NCBI RefSeq assembly: GCF_015831345.1
Contig: NZ_JADWYS010000001.1
Span: forward strand, 2,056,118-2,120,117
Source: Caenimonas aquaedulcis
GTDB lineage: Bacteria; Pseudomonadota; Gammaproteobacteria; Burkholderiales; Burkholderiaceae_C
Length of the DNA stretch: 64,000 nt
Reading direction: 5' to 3'
Shown here: one piece after another, positions 8,671 through 16,210 of the stretch
How the letters are laid out: every line of letters begins with the position of its first letter
Numbering within the stretch: the first letter of the stretch is position 1
Translations under genes and position numbers: made by a program
The notes under the pieces: generated by a model
Database searches by the model: none
The model's input: only the letters and a program-made list of their open reading frames with translations
What the model was told of the DNA's origin: nothing

Positions 8671-9434
8671 AGCGCCGCCAGCTGGAGACCTGGTCGCCGT
8701 GGGTGCTGCTGGTGGCGGTCGTCCTGCTGTGGCAGGTGATCTGCTCCGCGTTCGACGTGTCCGAATTCATCTTCCCGAGCCCGCTGCGCATCTGGAACCA
8801 GATGGTGGAATTCAAGGGCATCATCGCCGCGCACGCGTGGCGCACCTTCTGGGTCACGATGGCGGGCTTCGGCCTGGCGATCGTGGTGGGCGTGCTGCTC
8901 GGCTTCCTCATCGGCAGTTCACGCATGGCGTACGCGGCGGTCTATCCGCTCATGACCGCGTTCAACGCGCTGCCGAAAGCGGCCTTCGTGCCGATCCTGG
9001 TGGTGTGGTTCGGCATCGGCGCCGGTCCCGCGATCCTCACCGCGTTCCTCATCTCCTTCTTCCCGATCATGGTGAACATCGCGACGGGCTTGGCGACCCT
9101 GGAGCCGGAACTCGAGGACGTGCTGCGCGTGCTCGGCGCGCGGCGCTGGGACGTGCTCGTGAAAGTCGGCCTGCCGCGCTCCCTGCCCTACTTCTACGCC
9201 TCGCTGAAAGTCGCGATCACGCTCGCCTTCGTCGGGACCACCGTGTCCGAGATGACCGCGGCGAACGAGGGCATCGGCTACCTGCTGATCTCCGCCGGGT
9301 CGGCGATGCAGATGGGCCTCGCCTTCGCCGGCCTCGTCGTCATCGGCGCGATGGCGATGGTGATGTACGAGCTTTTCAGCCTGCTGGAGCGGCACACCAC
9401 GGCCTGGGCGCATCGCGGCTCGCAAGGCCACTGA
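8667..9434 (+). CDS. ABC transporter permease
   Basis: 255 residues starting MKRRQLETWSPWVLLVAVVLLWQ. About six membrane helices are present, with the BPD_transp_1 (binding-protein-dependent) coupling loop near EDVLRVLGARRWDVLVKVGLPRSLPYF (the EAA-type loop). It forms the membrane channel with the preceding ATPase (ATGA overlap). The next gene, ureD, starts 15 bases after its stop, so the three importer genes and ureD are probably one transcript. Confidence 0.9.
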   Translation: MKRRQLETWSPWVLLVAVVLLWQVICSAFDVSEFIFPSPLRIWNQMVEFKGIIAAHAWRTFWVTMAGFGLAIVVGVLLGFLIGSSRMAYAAVYPLMTAFNALPKAAFVPILVVWFGIGAGPAILTAFLISFFPIMVNIATGLATLEPELEDVLRVLGARRWDVLVKVGLPRSLPYFYASLKVAITLAFVGTTVSEMTAANEGIGYLLISAGSAMQMGLAFAGLVVIGAMAMVMYELFSLLERHTTAWAHRGSQGH

Positions 9435-9449
9435 GCTGCCGCGCACTCC

Positions 9450-10280
9450 ATGGCCTGGCACGCGCGCCTGTCGCTGGACTACCGGATGGAGGGCCATCGC
9501 TGCGTGTCCCGCTTCGAGCACGACGGGCCGCTGCGCATCCTGCAGTCGCTCTACCCGGAAGGCGATGCGCTCGCGCACAACGTCGTCGTGCACCCGCCGG
9601 GTGGGCTGGTCGGCGGCGACACGCTGGAGATCAGCGTCCGTGCGCGTGCGGGCTCCCACGGCCTCGTCACCACGCCGGGCGCGACGCGCTTCTACCGCAG
9701 CGACGGCGAGGCGGCGCTGCAGCGCACGCGCATCGTGGTGGAAGACGGCGCGCGCATCGAATGGCTGCCGCTGGAAGCCATCTGCCACAACGGCTGCATC
9801 GCGCACAACCTCCTGTCGCTGCAGGTCGCGCCGGGTGGCGAGGCGATGGGCTGGGACGTCGCCGCGCTGGGACTGCCCGCGTCCGGGCAGCCCTTCGTGA
9901 ACGGCAGCCTGCTGCAACACGTGGAGCTCGAAGGCGCGTGGCTGGAGCGCGGGCGCATTGCCGCGAAGGACGCTGCATTGATGGACGGCCCGCTGGGACT
10001 TGCCGGACATCGCTGCACAGGCACGCTCTTCTTCGCGGCGGGCACGGAGATCCCGCGCGCCCGGCGCGACGCGGTCCTCGAAGCGGCGCGCGCCGTGATC
10101 GACGCGCATGAACTCTCCGGCCTCGCCGGTGCCACCGCACCCGGCCCGCGCGTGATCGTCGTGCGCGTGCTGGCTCCGCTGGTCGAGCCCGCGCTGCAAT
10201 TGCTCAAGCTCGTGCGCGACGCCTGGCGGCCGCTGTTGTGGCAATTACCCGCCACGCGGCCGCGCACCTGGGCGCTTTAG
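9450..10280 (+). CDS. ureD: Urease accessory protein UreD
   Basis: 276 residues. MAWHARLSLDYRMEGHRCVSR, HPPGGLVGGDTLEISV, TTPGATRFYRS and EWLPLEAICHNGC are hallmark UreD/UreH segments. UreD binds apo-urease and forms the UreD-UreF-UreG scaffold that delivers nickel and CO2 to the active site. The rest of the urease operon starts 20 kb away at 30226; this split is unusual because ureD commonly sits directly before ureA. It probably shares the transcript of the upstream ABC importer. Confidence 0.93.
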   Translation: MAWHARLSLDYRMEGHRCVSRFEHDGPLRILQSLYPEGDALAHNVVVHPPGGLVGGDTLEISVRARAGSHGLVTTPGATRFYRSDGEAALQRTRIVVEDGARIEWLPLEAICHNGCIAHNLLSLQVAPGGEAMGWDVAALGLPASGQPFVNGSLLQHVELEGAWLERGRIAAKDAALMDGPLGLAGHRCTGTLFFAAGTEIPRARRDAVLEAARAVIDAHELSGLAGATAPGPRVIVVRVLAPLVEPALQLLKLVRDAWRPLLWQLPATRPRTWAL

Positions 10281-10393
10281 TTCTCCTTTCGTAGCTCAGC
10301 CGGCGTGCTCTCCCACGCCTGCCGTCCACGTCCTACGGTGCGACCCGCCCAACGCGACCGGTGTGTCGGCCCTTCCTCCGGCACCGCCGGGCT

Positions 10394-10437
10394 GGATGCG
10401 TTCCTAGACTTCATCCATCGAATCAGGAAACGCATCC
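10394..10437 (+). promoter_or_regulatory. Leader hairpin before the 10452 gene
   Basis: A 9-base perfect inverted repeat (GGATGCGTT at 10394-10402 and AACGCATCC at 10429-10437) ends directly beside the ribosome site AGGAG at 10438. In the leader RNA it could influence access to that site. Seen in sequence; a regulatory role is inference. Confidence 0.35.
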
Positions 10438-10451
10438 AGGAGAAAAGACAA

Positions 10452-10919
10452 ATGAACGCACGCAGCAACCACTCACGCAAGAGCCTCGCCTCGTTCGGCG
10501 TCATCGCCTTCCTGGCCGTGACCGCCGCCACCGCGCAGGTTGCCACCGGCACCACGGGCATCGACGCTTCCGGCGTGTACCAGCAGGAAGTCCAGGCCTG
10601 CATGACGGGCAAGACCCAGCAAGACCAGGAGACCTGCCTGAAGGAAGCGCGCAATGCGCGCGCCGACAAGCAGCGCGGCGTGCTCGACAACGCCGGCGCC
10701 CAGTTCCAGAACAATGCCGCCCAGCGCTGCGACGTGCTCTCTGGCGAAGAGAAAGCGGCCTGCCAGGCCCGCGTCATCGGCTACGGCAGCACCAGCGGCA
10801 GCGTGGCCGGCGGCGGCGTGATCCGCGAGGTGGAAACCGTCGTGATCCCCGCGGGCTCCGGCCCCGTCACGATCGAGCCCAAGACCGCCGACCCGGTCGT
10901 GCTCGTCCCCACGAAATAA
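10452..10919 (+). CDS. Secreted hypothetical protein with conserved cysteines
   Basis: 155 residues. MNARSNHSRKSLASFGVIAFLAVTAATAQ is a signal peptide. The mature region has a four-cysteine spacing (QEVQACMTGK, QETCLKEARNAR, QRCDVLSGEEKAACQAR) suggesting two disulfides in a helical hairpin, then a Gly-rich linker and VETVVIPAGSGPVTIEPK. The pattern occurs in many Burkholderiales periplasmic proteins of unknown role. An AGGAGAAAAGACAA ribosome site precedes the ATG, and a strong terminator follows at 10957. Confidence 0.75.
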   Translation: MNARSNHSRKSLASFGVIAFLAVTAATAQVATGTTGIDASGVYQQEVQACMTGKTQQDQETCLKEARNARADKQRGVLDNAGAQFQNNAAQRCDVLSGEEKAACQARVIGYGSTSGSVAGGGVIREVETVVIPAGSGPVTIEPKTADPVVLVPTK

Positions 10920-10956
10920 GTTCGCTGTCGCTACAAGAAGGTCGTCTTCAGGGAGC

Positions 10957-10983
10957 GCCCCGCGGCATGCGGGGCATTTTTTT
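10957..10983 (+). terminator. Rho-independent terminator
   Basis: A 7-bp GC stem (GCCCCGC, 10957-10963, with GCGGGGC, 10969-10975), 5-base loop GGCAT, then A and seven T. It ends the 10452-10919 transcript. Confidence 0.9.
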
Positions 10984-11124
10984 GCCTGAATTGTTCGAAC
11001 TCATCCGTTCTCGTTACAGGATGCGGCGCAAGCCCCCGTTTTCCCTGCTTTCGCTAACGTTCAGTCACATACCGTCCGGCCGAGTCCGCACCATGGGTGT
11101 CCATTCACAACTGGGGGACCCGGG

Positions 11125-12363
11125 ATGAGATTGAACAGCTGGACATCGGGCGTCATGCGCTGGTCGGGCGCGCTGGCATTGACGGCGGTATTGGCCGCCT
11201 GCGGCGGCGGAGGCGACGACAACGGCGCCGGCACCGGAAATGTGGGCGGCGACGGCACCCTGCGCGTCGCGCTCACGGACGCGCCCGCTTGCGGTTACGA
11301 CCACGTGTGGATCACCATCGAGAAAGTCAGCGTCCACCAGAGCAGCGCCGCGGCCGAAGCGGACGCCGGCTGGAAGGACCTCGTCGTCTCGCCCGCCCGC
11401 AAGGTCGACCTGCTCGCCCTCACCAATGGCGTCCTCGAGGAACTCGGCTCCACGCCGCTGCCGGCCGGCCAGTACTCGCAGATCCGCCTCGTGCTCGCGA
11501 GCAACTCCGGCACGGGCACCACCACGCTGGCCAATTCCATCCAGCCCACGGGCGGCGCGGTCACCGCGCTCAGTACGCCGAGCGCGCAGCAAAGCGGCCT
11601 CAAGCTGCAAGCGCACTTCGACGTGGCGTCCGGCCAGATGGCCGACGTGGTGCTGGACTTCGACGCCTGCAAGTCGATCGTCAAGGCGGGCAATTCCGGC
11701 CAGTACATCCTGAAGCCGGTGATCGCGGTCGTGCCGCGCGTCGCATCCGGTGTCTCCGGCTACGTCGCCACCTCGATGCCCCTCGTCAGCACCACCGTCT
11801 CCGTGCAGCAGGATGGCGCCGTCGTCCGCTCCACGACGCCCGACGCCACCGGCAAGTTCTCGATTCCCTACCTGGGCACCGGCACCTACACGCTCGTCGT
11901 CGCGAGCGAAGGCCACGCCACGGCCGTCGTCACGGGTGTGACGGCGGGCACCACGACCACGTCGATCAACGGCACCGCCACGGCGATCGCGACGCCGGTC
12001 TCCACCATGGCCGACGTCACGGGCACCGTGGTCGTGAGCACGGTGTCGGGCAGCTCGACCGTGTCCACGGCGCTGACCGACGCTTCCGTCTACGCGTCGC
12101 AGGTGTTGACGGGCGGACCCACGATCGCGATGGGCAGCCAGGCGGTCGATGCGACCGCGGCGACCTATCGCTTCCACCTGCCGGTCGCGGCGCCCGTGAA
12201 GGCGGCGTACACGGCGGGAGGCGCGTTGACCTTCGCACCCGACTCCGCGGTCGCCGGTAAATACAACATGCAGGCCAGGGCGCCGGGACGCGCCAACATC
12301 GACAAGCCTGCGGACATCGGCGGCGGCTCATCGGTGACGGTGCCCCTGGCCTATGGCCCCTGA
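11125..12363 (+). CDS. DUF4382 lipoprotein
   Basis: 412 residues. The N-terminus MRLNSWTSG...ALTAVLAACGGGGDDNG has a lipobox with cysteine near residue 29, so it is lipid-anchored. Residues about 45-190 (LRVALTDAPACGYDHVWITIEKVSVH, DLLALTNGVLEELGSTPLPAGQYSQIRLVL) match the DUF4382 domain. The rest is a Thr/Val/Ala-rich beta region (ATAVVTGVTAGTTTTSI) like a carboxypeptidase-regulatory or Ig-like domain that carries a bound partner. Likely outer-membrane or periplasmic surface protein; function unknown. Confidence 0.85.
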   Translation: MRLNSWTSGVMRWSGALALTAVLAACGGGGDDNGAGTGNVGGDGTLRVALTDAPACGYDHVWITIEKVSVHQSSAAAEADAGWKDLVVSPARKVDLLALTNGVLEELGSTPLPAGQYSQIRLVLASNSGTGTTTLANSIQPTGGAVTALSTPSAQQSGLKLQAHFDVASGQMADVVLDFDACKSIVKAGNSGQYILKPVIAVVPRVASGVSGYVATSMPLVSTTVSVQQDGAVVRSTTPDATGKFSIPYLGTGTYTLVVASEGHATAVVTGVTAGTTTTSINGTATAIATPVSTMADVTGTVVVSTVSGSSTVSTALTDASVYASQVLTGGPTIAMGSQAVDATAATYRFHLPVAAPVKAAYTAGGALTFAPDSAVAGKYNMQARAPGRANIDKPADIGGGSSVTVPLAYGP

Positions 12364-12407
12364 CGGGCACACGTCCTACAGACAAGGGCGGCAGGGCCGC
12401 TAGGCTG

Positions 12408-13094
12408 TTGCGGGTGCGCGCACCAGCTTCCAATTCCCTGGGACGGGCCGGCCTGGTGTTCTACACCGCGCTGGCCGTCGTCCTTGTCTGCTTCGGCATC
12501 TTCTTCGACCGGATGTCGTCTGCCGTGCGGACCTCCCCCGAGACCGCGCCCCTGCATGCGCAGCTGGAGCGCGATCGCGCTTCGCCCGAAGTGCTGCGTG
12601 TCGCGAAGTGGGCCGTGGACACGCAGGACCACGGCCGCCTGCCCTTCTTCGTCGTCGACAAGGCGCATGCGCGCATCTTCTCCTTCGACGGCACCGGCAA
12701 GCTCGCGGGCAGCGCGCCCGTGCTGCTGGGTTCGCGGCGCGGCGACGCGGCCGCCGTTCCGTTCACGCCCGCCGGCCGATTCGAGGGCAGCTCCTGGCGA
12801 TCGCTCGCGAGCGACGGCATCGTCTGGGTGAACCACGATGCGGCGCTGACCCTGCACCCGATCTCGTCGCCGGTCTCGCCCGGGCGCGCGAGCCAGCGCC
12901 TGGCGTCCGACGCGGTGGAGGACAAGAGGATTTCCGACGGCTCGCTGCACGTGGCCGACGCGTTCTATGCGAATCACCTGGGCCCGCTGCGCGGGCGCGC
13001 GAGCGTGGTGTACGTGCTTCCCGAAATCCGCGCCCCGCAGGAAACCTTCGTGCAGGCGCCGCCTTCTTTCCCCTCACCCCGGAGCCCCTCATGA
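12408..13094 (+). CDS. L,D-transpeptidase-like protein with catalytic Cys replaced by Ser
   Basis: 228 residues from a TTG start (GTG at 12414 is an alternative). One membrane helix at about residues 13-33 (AGLVFYTALAVVLVCFGIFF) anchors a periplasmic domain. VVDKAHARIFSF, VPFTPAGRFEG, IVWVNHDAALTLHP and the ending ASVVYVLPE follow the order of YkuD/ErfK L,D-transpeptidases. The motif that should read RIS-x-GCINV is RISDGSLHV, so the nucleophilic cysteine is Ser179. The protein is therefore probably not a normal transpeptidase. It overlaps the next gene by 4 bases. Confidence 0.6.
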   Translation: MRVRAPASNSLGRAGLVFYTALAVVLVCFGIFFDRMSSAVRTSPETAPLHAQLERDRASPEVLRVAKWAVDTQDHGRLPFFVVDKAHARIFSFDGTGKLAGSAPVLLGSRRGDAAAVPFTPAGRFEGSSWRSLASDGIVWVNHDAALTLHPISSPVSPGRASQRLASDAVEDKRISDGSLHVADAFYANHLGPLRGRASVVYVLPEIRAPQETFVQAPPSFPSPRSPS

Positions 13095-13312
13095 ACCATC
13101 CGCAGGATCCCAGCAACGCGAACGCGCCCCAGGCCGAGCATGGAGCGAAGTCGGAAGTCACGTGGGACAACGGCCAGGGCCGGCAACCCTATGCCAACCA
13201 GGGCACCGAAGAGATACCGCCTGCGGCCGGCGGCGAAGCGGAAGAAGGTGACCGCGGCGAGCAGTCGGGGCGAACCCTCGAGCAGCTGGCCGCGGCCAGG
13301 GGCAAGCCCTGA
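13091..13312 (+). CDS. Hypothetical disordered protein (73 aa)
   Basis: MNHPQDPSNANAPQAEHG starts at 13091 inside the stop of the preceding gene (ATGA), which implies coupling. The sequence is rich in Gly, Glu, Gln, Asn and Pro and lacks hydrophobic cores, so it is likely disordered and hydrophilic, reminiscent of general-stress proteins. Family not recognised. Confidence 0.55.
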   Translation: MNHPQDPSNANAPQAEHGAKSEVTWDNGQGRQPYANQGTEEIPPAAGGEAEEGDRGEQSGRTLEQLAAARGKP

Positions 13313-13387
13313 TCAGACCACGTGCAGCAGCATCAGCAGCACGACGACGACGAGCGGAACGCCAAGAAGCCAGAGGATGACGGGCAT
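13313..13387 (-). CDS. 24-residue single-helix membrane protein
   Basis: The frame reads MPVILWLLGVPLVVVVLLML then LHVV and stop, almost wholly one membrane helix with a central GVP. A GGGAGAAA ribosome site lies 6 bases upstream of the ATG at 13387. Very similar tiny MPxxLWLLG-type proteins are widespread in proteobacteria. It converges with the 13091 gene and shares no overlap beyond the adjacent stops. Confidence 0.6.
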   Translation of the reverse strand: MPVILWLLGVPLVVVVLLMLLHVV

Positions 13388-13512
13388 TTGATTTCTCCCA
13401 GGTGGTTAAGTTGATGCCTGAAAGATACGTTCGCCCCGGCGCCGCCTCTGAGCGACGCCGCCCCCTGATCCGGTAGGCAGGTGCCTACCCGTGGCGCAGG
13501 ACCGAAGGAGGT

Positions 13513-14205
13513 CTAGATCGCCACCAGCTGCCGCACGCCGTCGGCTTCCATGTTCTTGCCCTGGCCGCGCGCGATGAACTCGCCGCGCTCCATGACGAGG
13601 TAGTCGTCGGCGAGCTCCTTCGCGAAATCGTAGTACTGCTCCACGAGCAGGATCGCCATGTCGCCACGGTCGGCCAGCATGCGGATCACGCGGCCGATGT
13701 CCTTGATGATGCTGGGCTGGATGCCCTCCGTCGGCTCATCCAGGATCAGCACCTTCGGCTTCGCGGCGAGCGCGCGCGCGATCGCGAGCTGCTGCTGCTG
13801 GCCGCCGGACAGGTCGCCGCCGCGCCGTCCCAGCATCTGCTTGAGGACGGGGAACAGTTCGTAGAGCTCGGCGGGTATGGCGGTCCCTGCGGGCTTGTAG
13901 GCGAGGCCCATGCGCAGGTTCTCTTCCACCGTGAGGCGCAGGAAAATCTCGCGGCCCTGCGGCACGAACCCGATGCCCGCGCGCGCGCGCTGGTACGGCG
14001 TGGCATGGGTGATGTCCTGGCCCGACAGCGCGATCGTGCCCGTCTTCACGGGCACGAGGCCCATGAGCGATTTCAGCAAGGTGGTCTTGCCCACGCCGTT
14101 GCGGCCGAGCAGCACCGTGACCTTGCCCAGGTGCGTGTCGAGGCTGACGTCGCGCAGGATGTGCGAGCCGCCGTAGTACTGGTTGATGTTCTTGGCGCTG
14201 AGCAT
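13513..14205 (-). CDS. urtE: Urea ABC transporter ATPase UrtE
   Basis: 230 residues, MLSAKNINQYYGGSHILRDVSL. Walker A GRNGVGKTT, signature LSGGQQQQLAIARAL, Walker B VLILDEPTEGIQPSI, and VEQYYDFAKELADDYLVMERGEF. This is the LivF-like ATPase of the high-affinity urea transporter; the NQYYGGSHIL start is typical of UrtE. Last gene of urtABCDE, 2 bases after urtD. Confidence 0.93.
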   Translation of the reverse strand: MLSAKNINQYYGGSHILRDVSLDTHLGKVTVLLGRNGVGKTTLLKSLMGLVPVKTGTIALSGQDITHATPYQRARAGIGFVPQGREIFLRLTVEENLRMGLAYKPAGTAIPAELYELFPVLKQMLGRRGGDLSGGQQQQLAIARALAAKPKVLILDEPTEGIQPSIIKDIGRVIRMLADRGDMAILLVEQYYDFAKELADDYLVMERGEFIARGQGKNMEADGVRQLVAI

Positions 14206-14207
14206 GG

Positions 14208-15083
14208 CTATCGGCCGAGGTAGACCTCGATCACGCGTTCGTCGTTCTGGACCTGCGACAGGGGACCCTGCGCGAGGACGGACCCTTCGTGCAGCACCGT
14301 GACGATGTCGGATATCGTTTCGATGAAGCTCATGTCGTGCTCCACGACCATCAGCGAATGCTGGCCCTTGAGCTTGAGGAAGAGCTCGGCGGTGCGCACG
14401 GTCTCCTCGTCCGTCATGCCGGCCACGGGCTCGTCGAGCAGCAGCAGCTTCGGGTCCTGCATCAGCAGCATGCCGATCTCCAGCCACTGCTTCTGCCCGT
14501 GGCTGAGGTTGCCGGCCAGGCGGTTCACGCCGTCGGCAAGATGGATCGTGTGCAGCACTTCGGCGAGCCGGTCGCCCTGGCCGGAGTCGAGGCGGAAGAA
14601 CATCGAGGGCCTCACGCCCTTGTCCGTCTTGAGCGCGAGTTCGAGGTTCTCGAACACGGAGAGCTGCTCGAAGACGGTGGGCTTCTGGAACTTGCGCCCG
14701 ATGCCCATCTGCGCGATCTCGGGCTCGGTGTACCGCAGCAGGTCGATGGTGCTGCCGAAGAACACGGTGCCTTCGTCCGGGCGCGTCTTGCCGGTGATGA
14801 TGTCCATCATCGTCGTCTTGCCCGCGCCGTTCGGCCCGATGATGCAGCGCAGCTCGCCCGGCGCGATGTCCAGCGACAGCTTGTTGATCGCCTTGAAGCC
14901 GTCGAAGCTCACGCTCACGTCCTCGAGGTAGAGGATGCGGCCGTGCGTGGTGTCGACCTCGCGGTCCGTGACGACGCGCGAGAAGCCGGCGGCGCGGCCG
15001 CCCGATTCCGTCTTGCCCGCGGGCTCGCGCTCGCGGTAGGCCTTCGCGCGGCGTGCGCCGTCGTCCAGCAGGTCGGGCGTCAT
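14208..15083 (-). CDS. urtD: Urea ABC transporter ATPase UrtD
   Basis: 291 residues from ATG at 15083, overlapping urtC by 4 bases. After a variable 45-residue N-terminal extension come ILYLEDVSVSFDGFKAINKLSL, Walker A GPNGAGKTT, GRKFQKPTVFEQLSVFENLELAL, signature LSHGQKQWLEIGMLL and Walker B LLLLDEPVAGMTDEET. This is the LivG-like ATPase that pairs with UrtE to drive urea import. The same frame runs open far upstream of this start, but homology begins only after 15083. Confidence 0.93.
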   Translation of the reverse strand: MTPDLLDDGARRAKAYREREPAGKTESGGRAAGFSRVVTDREVDTTHGRILYLEDVSVSFDGFKAINKLSLDIAPGELRCIIGPNGAGKTTMMDIITGKTRPDEGTVFFGSTIDLLRYTEPEIAQMGIGRKFQKPTVFEQLSVFENLELALKTDKGVRPSMFFRLDSGQGDRLAEVLHTIHLADGVNRLAGNLSHGQKQWLEIGMLLMQDPKLLLLDEPVAGMTDEETVRTAELFLKLKGQHSLMVVEHDMSFIETISDIVTVLHEGSVLAQGPLSQVQNDERVIEVYLGR

Positions 15084-16210
15084 GCCTTGCTCCCGCGCAG
15101 CTTGCGCACGAGGCCGACCACGCCCTGCGGCAGGAACAGCGTGACGGCGATGAAGAGCGCGCCGAGGAAGTACAGCCAGAACTCCGGCGCCGTCACCGTG
15201 AGCCAGCTCTTGGCGCCATTGACGATGAACGCGCCGAGGATCGGGCCGATCAGCGTGCCGCGCCCGCCGACCGCCGCCCAGATCGCGATCTCGATGGAAT
15301 TGGCGGGGCTCATCTCGCTCGGGTTGATGATGCCCACTTGCGGCACGTAGAGCGCGCCCGCCACGCCGCACATCACCGCGGAGATCGTCCAGATCGTGAG
15401 CTTGTAGCCGATGGGGTTGTAGCCGGAGAACATCACGCGCGATTCCGCGTCGCGGATCGCCTGCAGCACGCGGCCGAACTTGCTCGCGACCAGCCAGCGG
15501 CCGAAAAGGTAGAACGCGAGCAGCGTGACGCCCGTCAACACGAAGAGAACCATGCGCATGGCCGGCGTCTGCATCGGGATGTCCAGGATGCGCTTGAAGT
15601 CGGTGAAGCCGTTGTTGCCGCCGAAGCCCGTCTCGTTGCGGAAGAACAGCAGCATCGCGGCGTACGTCAGCGCCTGCGTGATGATGGAGAAATACACGCC
15701 CTTGATGCGCGAGCGGAAGGCGAAGAAGCCGAACACGAAGGCGACCGCGGCCGGCACCGCGACGACGAGGAAGAGCGTCGCCGCGAAGCTGCCCGAAAAA
15801 GTCCAGTGCCAGGGCAGCGCCTTCCAGTCCAGGAACACCATGAAGTCCGGAAGGTGGGAGTGGTACTGGCCGTCGGTGCCGATCTGGCGCATGAGGTACA
15901 TGCCCATCGCGTAGCCGCCGAGCGCGAAGAACAGGCCGTGCCCGAGCGAGAGGATCCCGGTGTAGCCCCAGATCAGGTCCATTGCGAGCGCGCAGATGGC
16001 GTAGCACATGATCTTGCCGACCAGCGCGACCGCGTAGTCGCTCATGTGTAAGGCATTGCCCTGGGGAACATAGAGGTTGAGCAGCGGCGCGACGGCGCAC
16101 ACGACGATCAGCGCGACGACGAAGGCAGTCCATCCCCTGCCGCTCAGCATGGATGGCCGGGGCGGCAGCACGAGCGGCAGGACGGCCGGCACTGGATCTC
16201 TTTTCATCAT
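15080..16210 (-). CDS. urtC: Urea ABC transporter permease UrtC
   Basis: 376 residues, MMKRDPVPAVLPLVLPPRPS, with about nine or ten membrane helices. DLIWGYTGILSLGHGLFFALGGYAMGMYLMR is the LivM/UrtC signature, and VGGRGTLIGPILGAFIVNGAKSW the second conserved loop. It overlaps urtB (4 bases) at its start and urtD at its end. Forms the inner-membrane channel with UrtB. Confidence 0.93.
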   Translation of the reverse strand: MMKRDPVPAVLPLVLPPRPSMLSGRGWTAFVVALIVVCAVAPLLNLYVPQGNALHMSDYAVALVGKIMCYAICALAMDLIWGYTGILSLGHGLFFALGGYAMGMYLMRQIGTDGQYHSHLPDFMVFLDWKALPWHWTFSGSFAATLFLVVAVPAAVAFVFGFFAFRSRIKGVYFSIITQALTYAAMLLFFRNETGFGGNNGFTDFKRILDIPMQTPAMRMVLFVLTGVTLLAFYLFGRWLVASKFGRVLQAIRDAESRVMFSGYNPIGYKLTIWTISAVMCGVAGALYVPQVGIINPSEMSPANSIEIAIWAAVGGRGTLIGPILGAFIVNGAKSWLTVTAPEFWLYFLGALFIAVTLFLPQGVVGLVRKLRGSKA

